Assembly (NCBI RefSeq): GCF_016545825.1
Contig: NC_052620.1
Span: 5,828,001-5,892,000 of the forward strand
Length of the DNA stretch: 64,000 bases
Reading direction: 5' to 3'
Source of the DNA: Eucalyptus grandis
Lineage: Eukaryota; Streptophyta; Magnoliopsida; Myrtales; Myrtaceae
Shown here: positions 1-10,045 of the stretch, piece by piece
Layout of the letters: each line of letters starts with the position of its first letter
How positions within the stretch are numbered: position 1 is the stretch's first letter
Position numbers and translations under genes: made by a program
The notes under the pieces: model-generated
Told to the model about the DNA's origin: nothing
What the model saw: only the letters and a program-made list of their open reading frames with translations
Databases searched by the model: none

Positions 1-239
1 TAGCGTATCGCCTTGCATTGTCGCCGAGACTGGCACAAGTGCATGATGTCTTTCACGTGTCGATGTTGAGAAAGTATGAGCCTGACCCAACTCACGTGCT
101 TAATTTTGAAAAATTGGACGTGGATGACAGGCTGTCATACATTGAAAGCCCAATTCAAATTGTGGATCGAAAAGAGCAAGTTCTGCGTTCAAAGACCATC
201 TCGCTGCTCAAAGTGGTCTGGCAACACCACGGCATATAA
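1..239 (+). pseudogene. Integrase C-terminus and chromodomain-like tail, upstream family B copy (partial)
   Basis: The last roughly 75 codons of a gypsy polyprotein, open up to a stop at 237-239. The segment contains [18 protein letters not shown] followed by a stretch like [16 protein letters not shown] and VVWQH, the usual end of Tekay-type integrase and its chromodomain, which is thought to steer integration to heterochromatin. It matches the corresponding end of the downstream copy at about 10970-11228 nearly codon for codon, which shows that two copies lie in tandem. The start is cut off by the window edge. Downstream comes a purine tract and then the LTR. Confidence 0.8.
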
Positions 240-338
240 GGAGCAACCTAGGAAACTGAAGAGTCAATGAGCGATTGTACCCCCACCTTTTTGCTTAAAG
301 TATTATAATGGTTTAAATTTTGATGACGAAATTTTTAT

Positions 339-351
339 AAAATGGGAAGAG
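339..351 (+). other. Polypurine tract before family B LTR
   Basis: AAAATGGGAAGAG lies one base before the LTR start at 353, the expected position of the plus-strand primer. The equivalent tract at 11286-11298 precedes the second LTR. Confidence 0.6.
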
Positions 352-1843
352 TTGTGACATCCTGAATTTTCAATTATGTTTTCCATTAAATTCAATCAGG
401 TCTTTCATCGATGTGCCTATAGTGCTATTCTCAAAACTAATCACTCCTAGGATAACTAGACTATCTAGGGAAGTCATTAAGGGATTTTAATGCAATAAGA
501 CTTGATAATTCAACTATGAATCGACTACTTGACCGTGCTCATTTGCAGAGATCATTTCGACACCATAAGATCGATTAAAAATCAAAGATAGGTCAGGTTA
601 AATGTGGGTGATTCCACTAAATTGCAAAATTCTCGTCGATTGTCACTAAATTGATTTTTCTATCGTTTTGGTACCCTGTGTCCATATTAGAATCCTCAAG
701 ATTTTCATGACAACCGAGAGTCGCCAATGTGTCGAAGAGGTTCATTGTGGCTCGAAGAAAATCGACCACGGGTCATTTACAATAAAAAAAAAAATTAAAG
801 CTACCATAAAGCTTATGTCACGCTAAAATCGCTAGATTGAAATTAACTGCGAATTTGAATCTGATTTTAGAAATTGAAAGTTTTGTCATCTCACAAGTCA
901 TTTTAAGAATGTCGACTTAATCTTTGAAGATTTTTCTACAAACCAAGACTTTTTGGGAAAAAGTCAAGATAGGGTTGTTTTCCACTGGAAAATGCAGAGG
1001 ACCGTTTTTTATCGCAAAATTAATATGCAAGTGGGATCTATTGGCAAGGAAACATGCCAATTTGATCAAGGACTCGTTGGTTGAATTTATAGAGGCCAAA
1101 TTGATTTAATTCAAGGAGGATTTGAAGTGAAATTAAGGAAAAACTTGGTGAAATTCGTATGCCCCCATGACCCATGACTTTTAGACCATTTCCTTAGCTT
1201 GTTGAGGAAACTTGAATGCTGAGAATTGCTGAGGAAGCCATCCATGGTGGTGCGACCACCTCAAGGAGGCTAAAAGGGATAGAGTTTGTGCAAGAGGGAC
1301 CCTCCAAAGCCAAGTTGTCTCCATCTCCTTCCTCTCTCCTCCTAGACAAGCTATAGTATTATTTAGAGTGGTTCGGAAATTTTCCAGGCATGTCTCGGCT
1401 TTTAATTAGGCTTTACGGGCCTAAGTTGTTTTTTTTAGTATTTAATAATTAATTTTCATAATTATTTTTATTTATTTATTTATTTTCCGAAAATTAGACC
1501 GGGATAGCTGGTGACCAAAATTTTATACTAATTTCAGTGGTGTGATCTGTTTATTTAATTGACTATTATTTTGTGCAAATTGAGTATGATTTGTGGTTGT
1601 GGGTAATTATCCCAAAATTAATTAATTTTAGAAATTAATTAGAAAATCACCGAGCATCAGTTTACAGCGCCAAAAATAGATTTGTGGACTGTTGAAATTG
1701 GTGGGATTTTCAAGCGATAAAATATTATATTTTGGCTAAGGCCAACCGTGTGCACACACACGAGTATTTTTATCAGGTTTGATAAAAATGACGAAATTGT
1801 TAGATGATGAGGATGGTATATTATATCAACCTATGGACTGTGG

Positions 1844-1963
1844 TCTGGCAGCTTCTGGCAAGCATATTTAGTATACTATATCAGTTTATCTAGTAGCTTA
1901 TGGCGAGCATATTTAGTATACTATATAAGTATATCTGGCAGCTTCTAGTAAGCTATACTATCT
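1844..1963. repeat. Minisatellite within family B LTR, about 55-bp unit
   Basis: AGCATATTTAGTATACTATA occurs at 1861 and again at 1916, and the flanking GGCAGCTTCT phrase also recurs, giving a unit of about 55 bp in two to two and a half copies. The third LTR copy has a related array at about 17035-17195, while the solo LTR at 53092-56461 carries an unrelated 71-bp array in the same place. Confidence 0.6.
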
Positions 1964-2154
1964 ATTTTTAGCTTAGAGTAAGTTGTCCGTAAGGTGGTCG
2001 GACTTTATAAATAGTATTGATTGAGATGACTAGGGAATGGTCTTGTTGACATGGAATCGACTAAGTTGATTGATCGATAGTTCAATCTGATTGGTTGAAA
2101 TGATTGAATGGTTATTAGAATTGTACTGACTTACAAGAAGAGACTAAGGCTAAG

Positions 2155-2276
2155 GTAAGTCCTCTAACTTGTGTTTTTGCTTAGGCAACCTGAAAGCATA
2201 TTTTCTTCCTAGTCAGGTCTTAGGGGGTAGAACTTGTTGAAGCGCCATCTCACCCCGTTGTAGGATAACATTTCAG
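2155..2276 (+). other. Intron-like interval within family B LTR
   Basis: GGTAAGT at 2154-2160 and TTTCAG ending at 2276 delimit a 122-bp stretch. Equivalent intervals are 17382-17506 (125 bp) and 55983-56102 (120 bp). The donor and acceptor motifs are kept while the sequence between drifts. It could be a leader intron, or a conserved 3'-processing structure. Splicing is an inference. Confidence 0.35.
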
Positions 2277-2698
2277 GTCTATAGATGGCAACTCTTCTTG
2301 AGTTTTTTGGACAACCTAATAAGGTTACAGTAGACATCTTACATTCCGTTGCATGGGAGCCCTAGGGGCTAAACCTATGAGCTGGTAAGGTCCATAGTTT
2401 GGGTCGATGCAGGTCTCACCCATAAGGTGCCCCACCGATACAGATCATGGTATCGCCAGGCTAAGGATGGCCAGAGAGAGGGTCCCATACCGGAGTCTAA
2501 GATACCTCTATATGTACTGGAGGTGGCTTTTGGGAAGGGTACTGCAGATCCCTCTAGAGGTTCGATGGTAGTCCTGGATCTTGAAGAAGCAGAGTCCCCA
2601 GTGTATTCTGCTGAAGGTTCCAGTTGAAGTGTGGATGAAGATGGAGAGGAGGACGATAATCCGTAGTTTGTGAAACCCCCCTATTTTGTAGAACTTAT

Positions 2699-2702
<4 letters not shown>

Positions 2703-2730
<28 letters not shown>
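2703..2730. repeat. (AT)n microsatellite
   Basis: About fourteen uninterrupted AT dinucleotides inside the family B LTR. Other copies of the LTR lack the run at this position, so it is a local expansion. Confidence 0.9.
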
Positions 2731-2733
<3 letters not shown>

Positions 2734-2949
2734 TTTGTATCATATATAACTAGTTGTGATATGTATATATATAAGTGTGATGTTGGTTTTCAAAATCATG
2801 GCCCTAATTTCTTATCCCATATTGTTGTTGTCTGGGGATATTTAATTGATTCCATGTATTCATTAAAATGAATGGGTCGACGATGCGTCCTAAGACGTCA
2901 CTATTTTAATTGGTCGAGAGGAATGGGCACATGCTCGGAGGATCGAGGC

Positions 2950-3850
2950 ATGACAACCACACCTGTCGAGGTTCCATTAGGGAACATGGTCATTGGGAGG
3001 CCAATACATAAGTTGGTGGAACAATTCCTAAGATTGAACCCACCAAAGTTTTCTGGGACAGGAGACCTCGAGGCTGCAGCCTTATGGATTCAAGGCTTAG
3101 AGAAAGTGTTTGCACTTGTGATGCGTACAAAAACAGAGAAAGTAGTCCTTGCAATCTACCAACTGCAGGAAATTGCAAGTACGTGATGGAGAACCACCCA
3201 AGGAATGATATTCCCTAAAGGTGTAGCCCTAGAGTGGAATGCCTTCATTGAGGTCTTCAACAATAAATACTTCTTTGAGACTTGTAGAAAACTGAAGATG
3301 GCAGAGTTCTAGCGCCTTCGCCAAGGCTCCATGACGGTAGACCAATATGAGGCAAAGTTCACTGACCTACCGCAGTACACCCCCGAACTGGTTGAGAATC
3401 CAGCGAATCGAGTTAGGAGATTCAGAGACAGACTCAAGACGGAGTTGAGAAGTCCGTTGATATTGCTCAACCTAAGAAATTATAGTGACCTATACGAGAG
3501 GGTCCTAATGATAGAGAGGGATAAGAATGAAAGAGCCGCCGTGTCTGGATCGTAGTTTGGATCAAACTATGATGGGAATCAGTATGAGAAAGAAACCCAT
3601 GACAAGAGGAAGATTTCACGTCCCGCCCAATAGGAAGGGTGGAGTTGGCAAGTTAGGGCCAAGTAAGAATGGTACGTGTCGCTTATGTGAAAGGCGACAT
3701 GGTACAGCTCCGTGCCCTCGAAGACCAAGCATTTGTTTTGGGTGTGGCCAGTAAAGACACATGGTCAAAGATTGCCCTAGCAGGCCAAGAGGACAACCGC
3801 ATTTACCACCGTCGCCACCGACGAGTCAGATCAAGGGTTTTGCGCCATAG
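2950..3850 (+). pseudogene. Family B gag (broken)
   Basis: A Ty3/gypsy capsid-type gag relic. The frame beginning ATG at 2950, within the last bases of the LTR, reads MTTTPVEVPLGN and then PPKFSGTGDLEAA, a normal gag opening. Stops at about 3184, 3311 and 3553 break it. MTVDQYEAKF at about 3331 is the conserved retrotransposon gag segment. Near the end CRLCERRHGTAPC and CFGCGQ-stop-RHMVKDCP form the zinc knuckle, with a stop codon inside the knuckle in one frame. Gag would coat the element RNA in the cytoplasm; this copy cannot make it. The close fit of the LTR end to gag implies loss of the primer-binding site and leader. Confidence 0.75.
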
Positions 3851-3929
3851 AATGCACCGTAGGGTGGACCGATGAGACCCCCAACTTAGGGAACAGTGTA
3901 TGCCATTACTAGAGGTTAGGCAGAGGATG

Positions 3930-4680
3930 CCCCTGATGTGATCACAGGTACGGTTTCGTTGAACGACCATGTTGCTTATGCTTTATTCCACCCTAGCGTG
4001 ACTTATTATTTTAATGCCAAGCAATATGTTAACAGATAGGATTAAGTTTTGAGTTGCCAGAGCCAGTGGTTAGCATATCTACACCATTAAAGGATAAGGT
4101 GTTGTCTGCATTAGGCTGTTCTGGTTGCAAGTTAGCAATTGGTGAGCGAGAGAGGAAAATAAACTTATTAGTCCTAGTCATGTATGACTTTGACTTGATA
4201 ATTGGCATAGACTAGCTCACCAAGCAACGAGCTAAGATGGACTGTTATCATAAATCGATTCAGTTTAACCCGTTAGTGGGTGAGAGTTTCGAGTTTGTTG
4301 GAAGTCGAGGAAGACCCTCAATTTCATTGATCTCGTCGCTTGAAGCAACCCGTTTGTTAGATGAGGGTTGTCAAAGTTACTTGGCAACTTTCATGGATAC
4401 GACAGTTAAGTAGCTGAAGATCGAACATATTTCAGTGGTGCAAGAATTTCCAAATGCATTCCCGAAGGAATTACCAGGTTTACTGCCAGAGAGAGAGAGA
4501 TCGAGTTCGTGATTGAGTTGGCACCCGGAACATAGCCAGTCTCGAAGGCTCCTTACCAAATAGCGTTATCTGAGTTGAAAGAACTAAAGGTGCATATGCA
4601 AGAGTTGTTAGATAAGGGATTCATACGTTCCAGTGCATCACCTTGGGGAGCACCGGTTTTGTTCGTAAAGAAGAAAGATG
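3930..4680 (+). pseudogene. Family B protease and N-terminal reverse transcriptase (broken, 5' part)
   Basis: The protease region shows AYALFHPSVTYYF where the aspartic protease motif (LFDSGATHSF type) belongs, so the catalytic Asp is replaced by His and the following Gly is lost. YDFDLIIGMD follows, then a stop, then FPNAFPKELPGL, ELAPGT and [15 protein letters not shown], the standard linker and fingers of gypsy reverse transcriptase. [16 protein letters not shown] is interrupted exactly after the lysine run by the foldback element at 4681-5569. Several in-frame stops show loss of function before or after that insertion. The family A copy on the minus strand has the same His at the protease position. 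Confidence 0.75.
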
Positions 4681-5569
4681 ACGCGCGGACCCCTGGAGTG
4701 CCATAACTTTGGCCAAAGGGACACTTAAGTGCCATAACTTACGAAAGGTACACTTAAGTGCCACTTTCAAGAAAAACGGATCACTTGAGTGCCAATCCGA
4801 CGAGAATCGGGTCAAAATGTCGACGTGGCACTTTTCCGTGGAATCGAGCTCAAAACGATGCCGTTTGCATGCGCGTGGCCAAAACGGCGTTGCTTTGGCT
4901 GATGTGGCAAAAAAATAAATAAAATATAATTAAACTAAATTTATTTAAAATATTTAAAAATAATAATTTTAAAATTAAATTTAGTTAAAATATTTTAAAT
5001 TAATAATTTTGAAATTAAATTTAGTTGAAATATTATATAAAAAAAAAAAGGAAAGGCGGGAGGCGGCCGAGGGATTAGCCCTCGGCCGCCGCCCGCCCGC
5101 TACCGCCGCCCCGCCGCCGCCGGAAGGGCGGCGACGGCGGGGTGGCGGCGGCTAAGGGCTAATCCTCGGCCCGCCTCCCCCATTCCATTTTTTTAATTTT
5201 TTAAAAGTTTTTAAAGTTTTTTAAATTATTATTTTTAAAAATATTTTAAATAAATTTAATTTTAAAATTATTATTTTTAAATATTTTAACTAAATTTAAT
5301 TTTAAAATTAATTTAATTAATTTTTTAATTTTCTTTTTACCACGTCGGCCCAAAACGACGCCGTTTTGGCCACGTCGCTTGCAAAACGGCGTCGTTTTGG
5401 GCGCGCTTCGCCGGAAAAATGCCATGTTGGCATTTTGGCCGGACTTTGGCGGAGTGGCACTCAAGTGTCTGTTTTTTTTCGAATTTGGCACTTAAGTGTA
5501 CCTTTCGTAAGTTATGGCACTTAAGTGTCCCTTTGGCCAAAGTTATGGCACTTGAAGCGTTCTTTTGCC
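4681..5569. mobile_element. Foldback, Mutator-like non-autonomous element (MITE-type)
   Basis: 889 bp that reads as one giant hairpin. The left arm (CCATAACTTTGGCCAAAGG, then CACTTAAGTGCC repeated) returns as its reverse complement at the right end, and the inner AT-rich and GC-rich blocks (about 4920-5335) also mirror each other around a GC-rich centre near 5110-5140. Flanks carry GAAGAAAGATG at 4670-4680 and 5570-5580, which contains the 9-bp duplication typical of Mutator-like elements plus two chance matches. Removing one copy restores the reverse transcriptase reading KKKDG...[10 protein letters not shown]. There is no coding capacity; it would need a transposase supplied in trans. Confidence 0.8.
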
Positions 5570-5580
5570 GAAGAAAGATG

Positions 5581-7021
5581 GTCTGTTGCGTTTGTGCATC
5601 GACTATCGTCAATTGAATTAGGTGACGATCAAGAATAAGTATCCACTCCCGAGGATCGATGACTTGTTTGATCAGTTACAAGAAACGTCGATATTTTCAA
5701 AGATCGACTTGAGGACAGAATATCATCAGCTGAGGATCAGGAAAGAGGACATTCCAAAGTCAGCATTTGATACTCGATACAGCCATTATGAATTCACTGT
5801 AATGCCATTTGGGTTGATAAACGCTCCAGTTGCTTTTATGGATCTAATGAACTAAGTGTTCGAGGAATATCTGGATCAATTTGTGATCGTGTTCATCAAT
5901 GATATTCTGGTGTATTCGAGGAGTGATGAAAATCATGAAAGTCATATGAGAATGGTACTACGGACTCTAATGATTCACGAGCTGTACGCCAAGTTCAGCA
6001 AATGCGAGTTTTGGTTAACTCAAGTTGCTTTCTTAGGTCACATGATTTTAGGCGAAGGAATCTCCATGGACCCAGCCAAGATTGAAGCAGTGATCAACTG
6101 GCCAAGACCGACTACAGTGACAGAGATAAGAAGTTTTCTAGGTTTGGCAGGTTACTACAAAAGGTTCGTAGAGGGTTTCTCAACATTAGCTTCGTCGTTG
6201 ACTAGACTACTAAAGAAAGAAGAGAAGTTTGTGTGGATAGACAAGTGTGAGAGTTGTTTCCAAGAACTTAAGCAAAATCTAACAATCGTACTTGTGCTAA
6301 CCATTCCATCTGGTCCTGGAGGATACGAGATCTATAGTAATGCGTCGTTCATAGGACTAGGTTGCATGTTAATGCAACATACTAGGGTTGTTGCGTACGC
6401 CTCCCGTCAGTTGAGACCTCATGAACAGAATTACTCGACGCATGACTTAGAACTTGTAGCTATAATTTTCGCTCTAAAAATTTGGAGACATTACTTGTGT
6501 GGAAAAAGATTCCAAATATTCACTGATCATCAAAGTCTCAAATATCTATTCTCTCAAAAGAAGTTGAATATGAGGCAGCGTCGCTGGATGGAACTCTTGA
6601 ATGATTATGACTGTGATATCTTATATCACCCTAAGAAGATGAATAAGGTCGTCAATGCTTTGAGTCGGAAGTCTTCAATCACTCACATGTTGGTTAAAGA
6701 GTGGAATCTAATCGAGAGAGCTCAAGATTCGGTGTTCAAGTTTGAGGTAGGCCACCTTTTGAATCTTATGGCCACCCTCATAATTGAGCTAGATGTCCAA
6801 ATCAGGATCAAATTACTCTAACTAACAGACCCTAACGTTTAGAAGATTCTGCAAGAGGATACTGATAAGAGAAAGGTTGACTTTTAGATTTATGAGGATG
6901 GAACACTGAGGTTCCGAGGACAACTGGTTGTACCTGACAATGTAAAGCTTAAAGAGGAGATCTTATCAGAAGCTCATCGTAGTAGTTACAGCATTCATCC
7001 TGGTAGTACAAAGATGTATCA
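5581..7021 (+). pseudogene. Family B reverse transcriptase, RNase H and integrase zinc finger (broken)
   Basis: The reading resumes after the foldback element as [12 protein letters not shown], with a stop, then [28 protein letters not shown] and [15 protein letters not shown] stop at about 5853 precedes [13 protein letters not shown], where the usual F-I-D-D has become F-I-N-D, so one catalytic aspartate is gone. [13 protein letters not shown] is the connection domain. RNase H follows with [33 protein letters not shown] and [11 protein letters not shown]; the first RNase H Asp is Asn. The integrase HHCC domain starts with HRSSYSIHPG at about 6975 and is cut at 7021 by a solo LTR. Confidence 0.85.
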
Positions 7022-7579
7022 TGTGGCATTCTAAAATTTCATAACGATATCTAAATGCACTACAACCCATGAATAGGTGATGGAAGCGCCATCGGACTAT
7101 ATTATAGTCATTAGACCAATGGATTACAATAAAATAAGACCGAGCATTTAATGGACAATTGTTTTGTTGGAAATCTATCCTATGTCCATGTGTGATCAAG
7201 GATTGTACTAAAGGATGAATTGATAAAGAATTTTCTATTCTTGGCCATGTACTCTATAAGTTGGATTACCATCGATTAATGTTGCAAAATTTTATGGCCA
7301 TGTGAATATTTGAAATTAAGTAATTATAAGTGGGGATTAAGGTGGAAAATTAAGAGCAAGTGTGGGTTGGATATTTAAGGCCCAAACCTGCCCAAAGCAG
7401 CCCGACCAAGGCCCGGCCCAAGAAGCCCATAAGGCTGTCGACTAAAGAAGGGAGGAGGGACCGGATGGAGAAGCCCATGCCACCCTCTCCACTTGTCCCA
7501 TGGATGAAGCCACATGTCCTTCCTTTGGAACCAAGTGTCCATTGCCATGCAAAACCTCATGATTACTAGCTAATCATGA

Positions 7580-7740
7580 GGGTGAAAAGAAGAAAAAGAG
7601 AGAGAGGGGGGCAGAATGGACGAGGCATGCAACCGAGGGAGTGTTCGTGAGAGAGAGAGAGTCTCGAGAGAAAGAGAGAGTGATCGAGAAAGAGAGAGTG
7701 AGACCGAGAGATTTCAAGCGGGCGAGCAAGAGAGAGAGGA
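7580..7740. repeat. GA-rich purine tract in family A LTR
   Basis: A run of GAGAGA and GAGAAAGA words on the plus strand. CT-rich equivalents appear in the minus-oriented copies at about 15500-15550, 24880-25000 and 57640-57760. It probably lies in the transcribed leader part of the LTR. Confidence 0.6.
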
Positions 7741-8812
7741 GGGGAAGAAGGAGACCAGCCCCGCTGTGCGTGCGCCAGCTGCCGTCGTCGACGCTGCCTA
7801 GCTCCGCCGTTAATTGAGCTGCGCCCGAAGCCTCAAGCCACTGTTTTGCTTGCTGTGTTTTTGTGAACTTAAGGCAAGTGAGAGTCCATTGATCTACACT
7901 TTGCTTGCTGTGGTTGTGTGTGAAGTGTAATATATTTTGGAGATGCTTGAGCTGTGATGCTGGATGCTGGAATTCGAAGGTATAGGAGTAGTCCTTTAAG
8001 CTAGTAAGCTGTTTAATGGAAAAACAGTTTGACCTTTTTCGATTCCGTGAATTTTCTGTAATTATCTAGCCGAAATTTGACTTTGTGTCCTTGATGAAAG
8101 TTGTATATGACATCTTGAGGAGTAACATACTAAAATTTGAGAAGAAACGAACAAGTATTGGTTGGTTAAACGATTTTTCTCTGAAATTGATAAATCTGGA
8201 AATCGTTACCGAGGGTTAGGTAGAGTTATGGTGATTATAGCTTTTGATCTATCATGAATCTGACTTCGAGTTATGCACAAAAATTTTACCTCTAGGTATT
8301 TTCTATAATATATCAAAATTTCAGAATTTTCTGAGTTGATTTATGATTTATACCGAATTTGTGAATTAAACTGTGCAATGGTGATGTTTTGAAATTTTAA
8401 GGCTGTGATGCATGGACCATAGCGACTCGTATGGAGTTCTTTTGACATGGTGTTCTTCATGAAACCTTTTTCTCTAGATCTTTTTTATAACATGTTAAAG
8501 TTTCAGAATTTATTAAGATCGTTTACTAATTTTTCCAGCATTTTAAATAAATAAGTGTATTCTGTTTTATCCGAGAAACTGTTTTATTTTCAAGAACAAA
8601 TGAATTGCTCTATGAGATGTGATATATTGGGTGGTTATTTATACAGCATATGTGGTGACATTTAGCATACCATATGACATCAAAAGCTGATTGAAACATT
8701 TGACATTATTGCATCAAATGCTATTTTGAAAGTGAAACATATATGTGAATATACATTGTGATCTTGATGGTACCGTCGGACCCTTGAGTCGACGATGCCC
8801 CGGGAGTGTTGG

Positions 8813-8950
8813 GATGCCCGGAGGTGTGTGCCGGATGCCTCGGGAGTTTCGAGATGCCCGGAGGTGTGTGCCGGAAGCCTTGGGATGCCAATTGGGCTAT
8901 AGGATGCCCGGAGGTGTGTGCTGGAGGTCTCGCCATGCCAAGTTGGGTGC
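8813..8950. repeat. Short tandem repeats in family A LTR copy A1
   Basis: GATGCCCGGAGGTGTGTGC recurs at 8813, 8853 and 8903 with spacing of 40 and 50 bp. Related arrays occupy the same place in the other family A copies (about 13540-13950, 23530-23745 and 52490-52745), with different copy numbers. Confidence 0.7.
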
Positions 8951-9097
8951 GAGAGTCACAAAAGATGCAAAGATTGGTCCTTGGAGAAAAATGAGATCCT
9001 TTTAAACATCAAAATGGGAAATGAATCATGCGCACATGTGTGCATATGACATGGTGCATTGAGAATGCAGTCATGAAGGCATTGAATGGATCTCATG

Positions 9098-9100
<3 letters not shown>

Positions 9101-9134
<34 letters not shown>
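9101..9134. repeat. (TA)n microsatellite
   Basis: An uninterrupted run of about sixteen AT dinucleotides inside solo LTR A1. Confidence 0.9.
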
Positions 9135-9137
<3 letters not shown>

Positions 9138-9310
9138 TGTATGGATGATATGAGTCATTCACATGTATGTGCATATGGCATGGAACATAAATTGCCTTAA
9201 TGAATGAATCTCATGGAGATATAAGCATGATTGCATGGATGATAGGTGCATTTCACATGAAAGTTTGGTTGTCTTGCTTGTGCATTGTGTAGTTTGATGG
9301 ATCTTTTACT

Positions 9311-9352
9311 ACTGAGTGGTTGTACTCGCCTCTTCGGGGACTAACATTTCAG
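9311..9352 (+). other. Paired-hairpin and AACATTTCAG element in family A LTR
   Basis: GAGTGGTTGTACTC can fold into a hairpin (GAGT with ACTC). CCTCTTCGGGG can form a second. CTAACATTTCAG follows directly. The same layout occurs at 13141-13183, 23043-23084 and 52078-52121 on the minus strand, and in diverged form in family B LTRs. Confidence 0.5.
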
Positions 9353-9948
9353 ATTAAGAGATGCCTCTGTTACCGATCACACGTGGTACTTACCGTCTGA
9401 TGTTGAGGTTGAGTGTTCGGAGCATTCCTGTGTTGGTGTTCATGGTCTGGTGTTCATCCGTGTTCGAGTTTTAGTTATGTACGATGTGGGTCTACCTAAT
9501 GGCCCCGTAGTCCAAGAGTTCCTATCCGTGCATATTCGTCGCGACGGGATGATGACGGGGATGCTGCCACCGCCACCGGCCGATGCACCTGGCTGGGTGT
9601 GATTGCGCGTGTGACTGGTAGAGGATAACACTTTTTGGATAGCCGACACTAGATGATGGATTGATGTACATGTCTGATGTGGGGTCAGGTACTTTTGGGT
9701 TATAGCCGAGCTTGGTAAAGCCTTGGCCTTTTGTTGTACAGACTCATGATGTCCATCATAGTTATGTAAATAAAAGTGGTTCGGCTCTAACTTATATATG
9801 AAATGTGTAGTTGGTGTGCATTGCATTGCATTATTTTGTTGGAGTATGGGGTAGGGAGACATTGATTTTGCTTCTGCTATATGAACTATGCTGGGACTGA
9901 TTCAAATGATATAAACCCCCAGGATTTATGGACCCATCTATAATTCAA

Positions 9949-9968
9949 TGGTATCAGAGTGACATGTT
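9949..9968 (+). other. Primer-binding-site look-alike inside family A LTR
   Basis: TGGTATCAGAGTGACATGTT resembles a tRNA-iMet primer-binding site but lies about 70-90 bp inside the LTR 3' end. The identical 20-mer is present at 12718-12737 and 51694-51713 on the minus strand, and shortened or decayed versions occur at about 18110-18127 and 22411-22428. Confidence 0.6.
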
Positions 9969-10045
9969 ATTAGGACAAGTGAAAGGTAAGTGGATTGTGG
10001 CGATCCTAGCCGATCAAGGGCCGGGTCGAGGGGTGCCACATATCA

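Larger units (their letters stand above)
353..2955 (+). repeat. Family B LTR, middle LTR of the tandem
   Basis: 2603 bp from TGTGACATCCTGA to ...GCATGACA. It aligns along its length with 11300-12647 plus 16357-17855 and with the solo LTR 53092-56461. Compared with those copies it lacks a GC-rich block of several hundred bases near position 1300. It holds a short minisatellite (about 1844-1963), a GGTAAGT donor-like site (2154-2160), a degenerate hairpin block ending TTTCAG (2231-2276) and an AT dinucleotide run (2703-2730). No primer-binding site follows it; gag-like sequence begins at once, so the leader appears to be deleted. Confidence 0.8.
7022..10040 (+). mobile_element. Solo LTR, gypsy family A, copy A1
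   Basis: 3019 bp beginning TGTGGCATTC and ending GGGGTGCCACA, flanked by a perfect 5-bp duplication TATCA (7017-7021 and 10041-10045). It splits the integrase zinc-binding domain of family B; removal rejoins that reading. No coding domain lies inside, so it is a solo LTR left by recombination between the two LTRs of a former element. Landmarks in order: purine-rich GA tract (7580-7740), short tandem repeats (8813-8950), TA run, hairpin block (9311-9352) and a primer-site-like motif (9949-9968). It belongs to the same family as the minus-strand element 18037-25568. Confidence 0.9.

Noticed and set aside
9102..9134. TA dinucleotide run as a possible regulatory or fragile site
   Set aside because: Ordinary microsatellite, private to this copy at this length.
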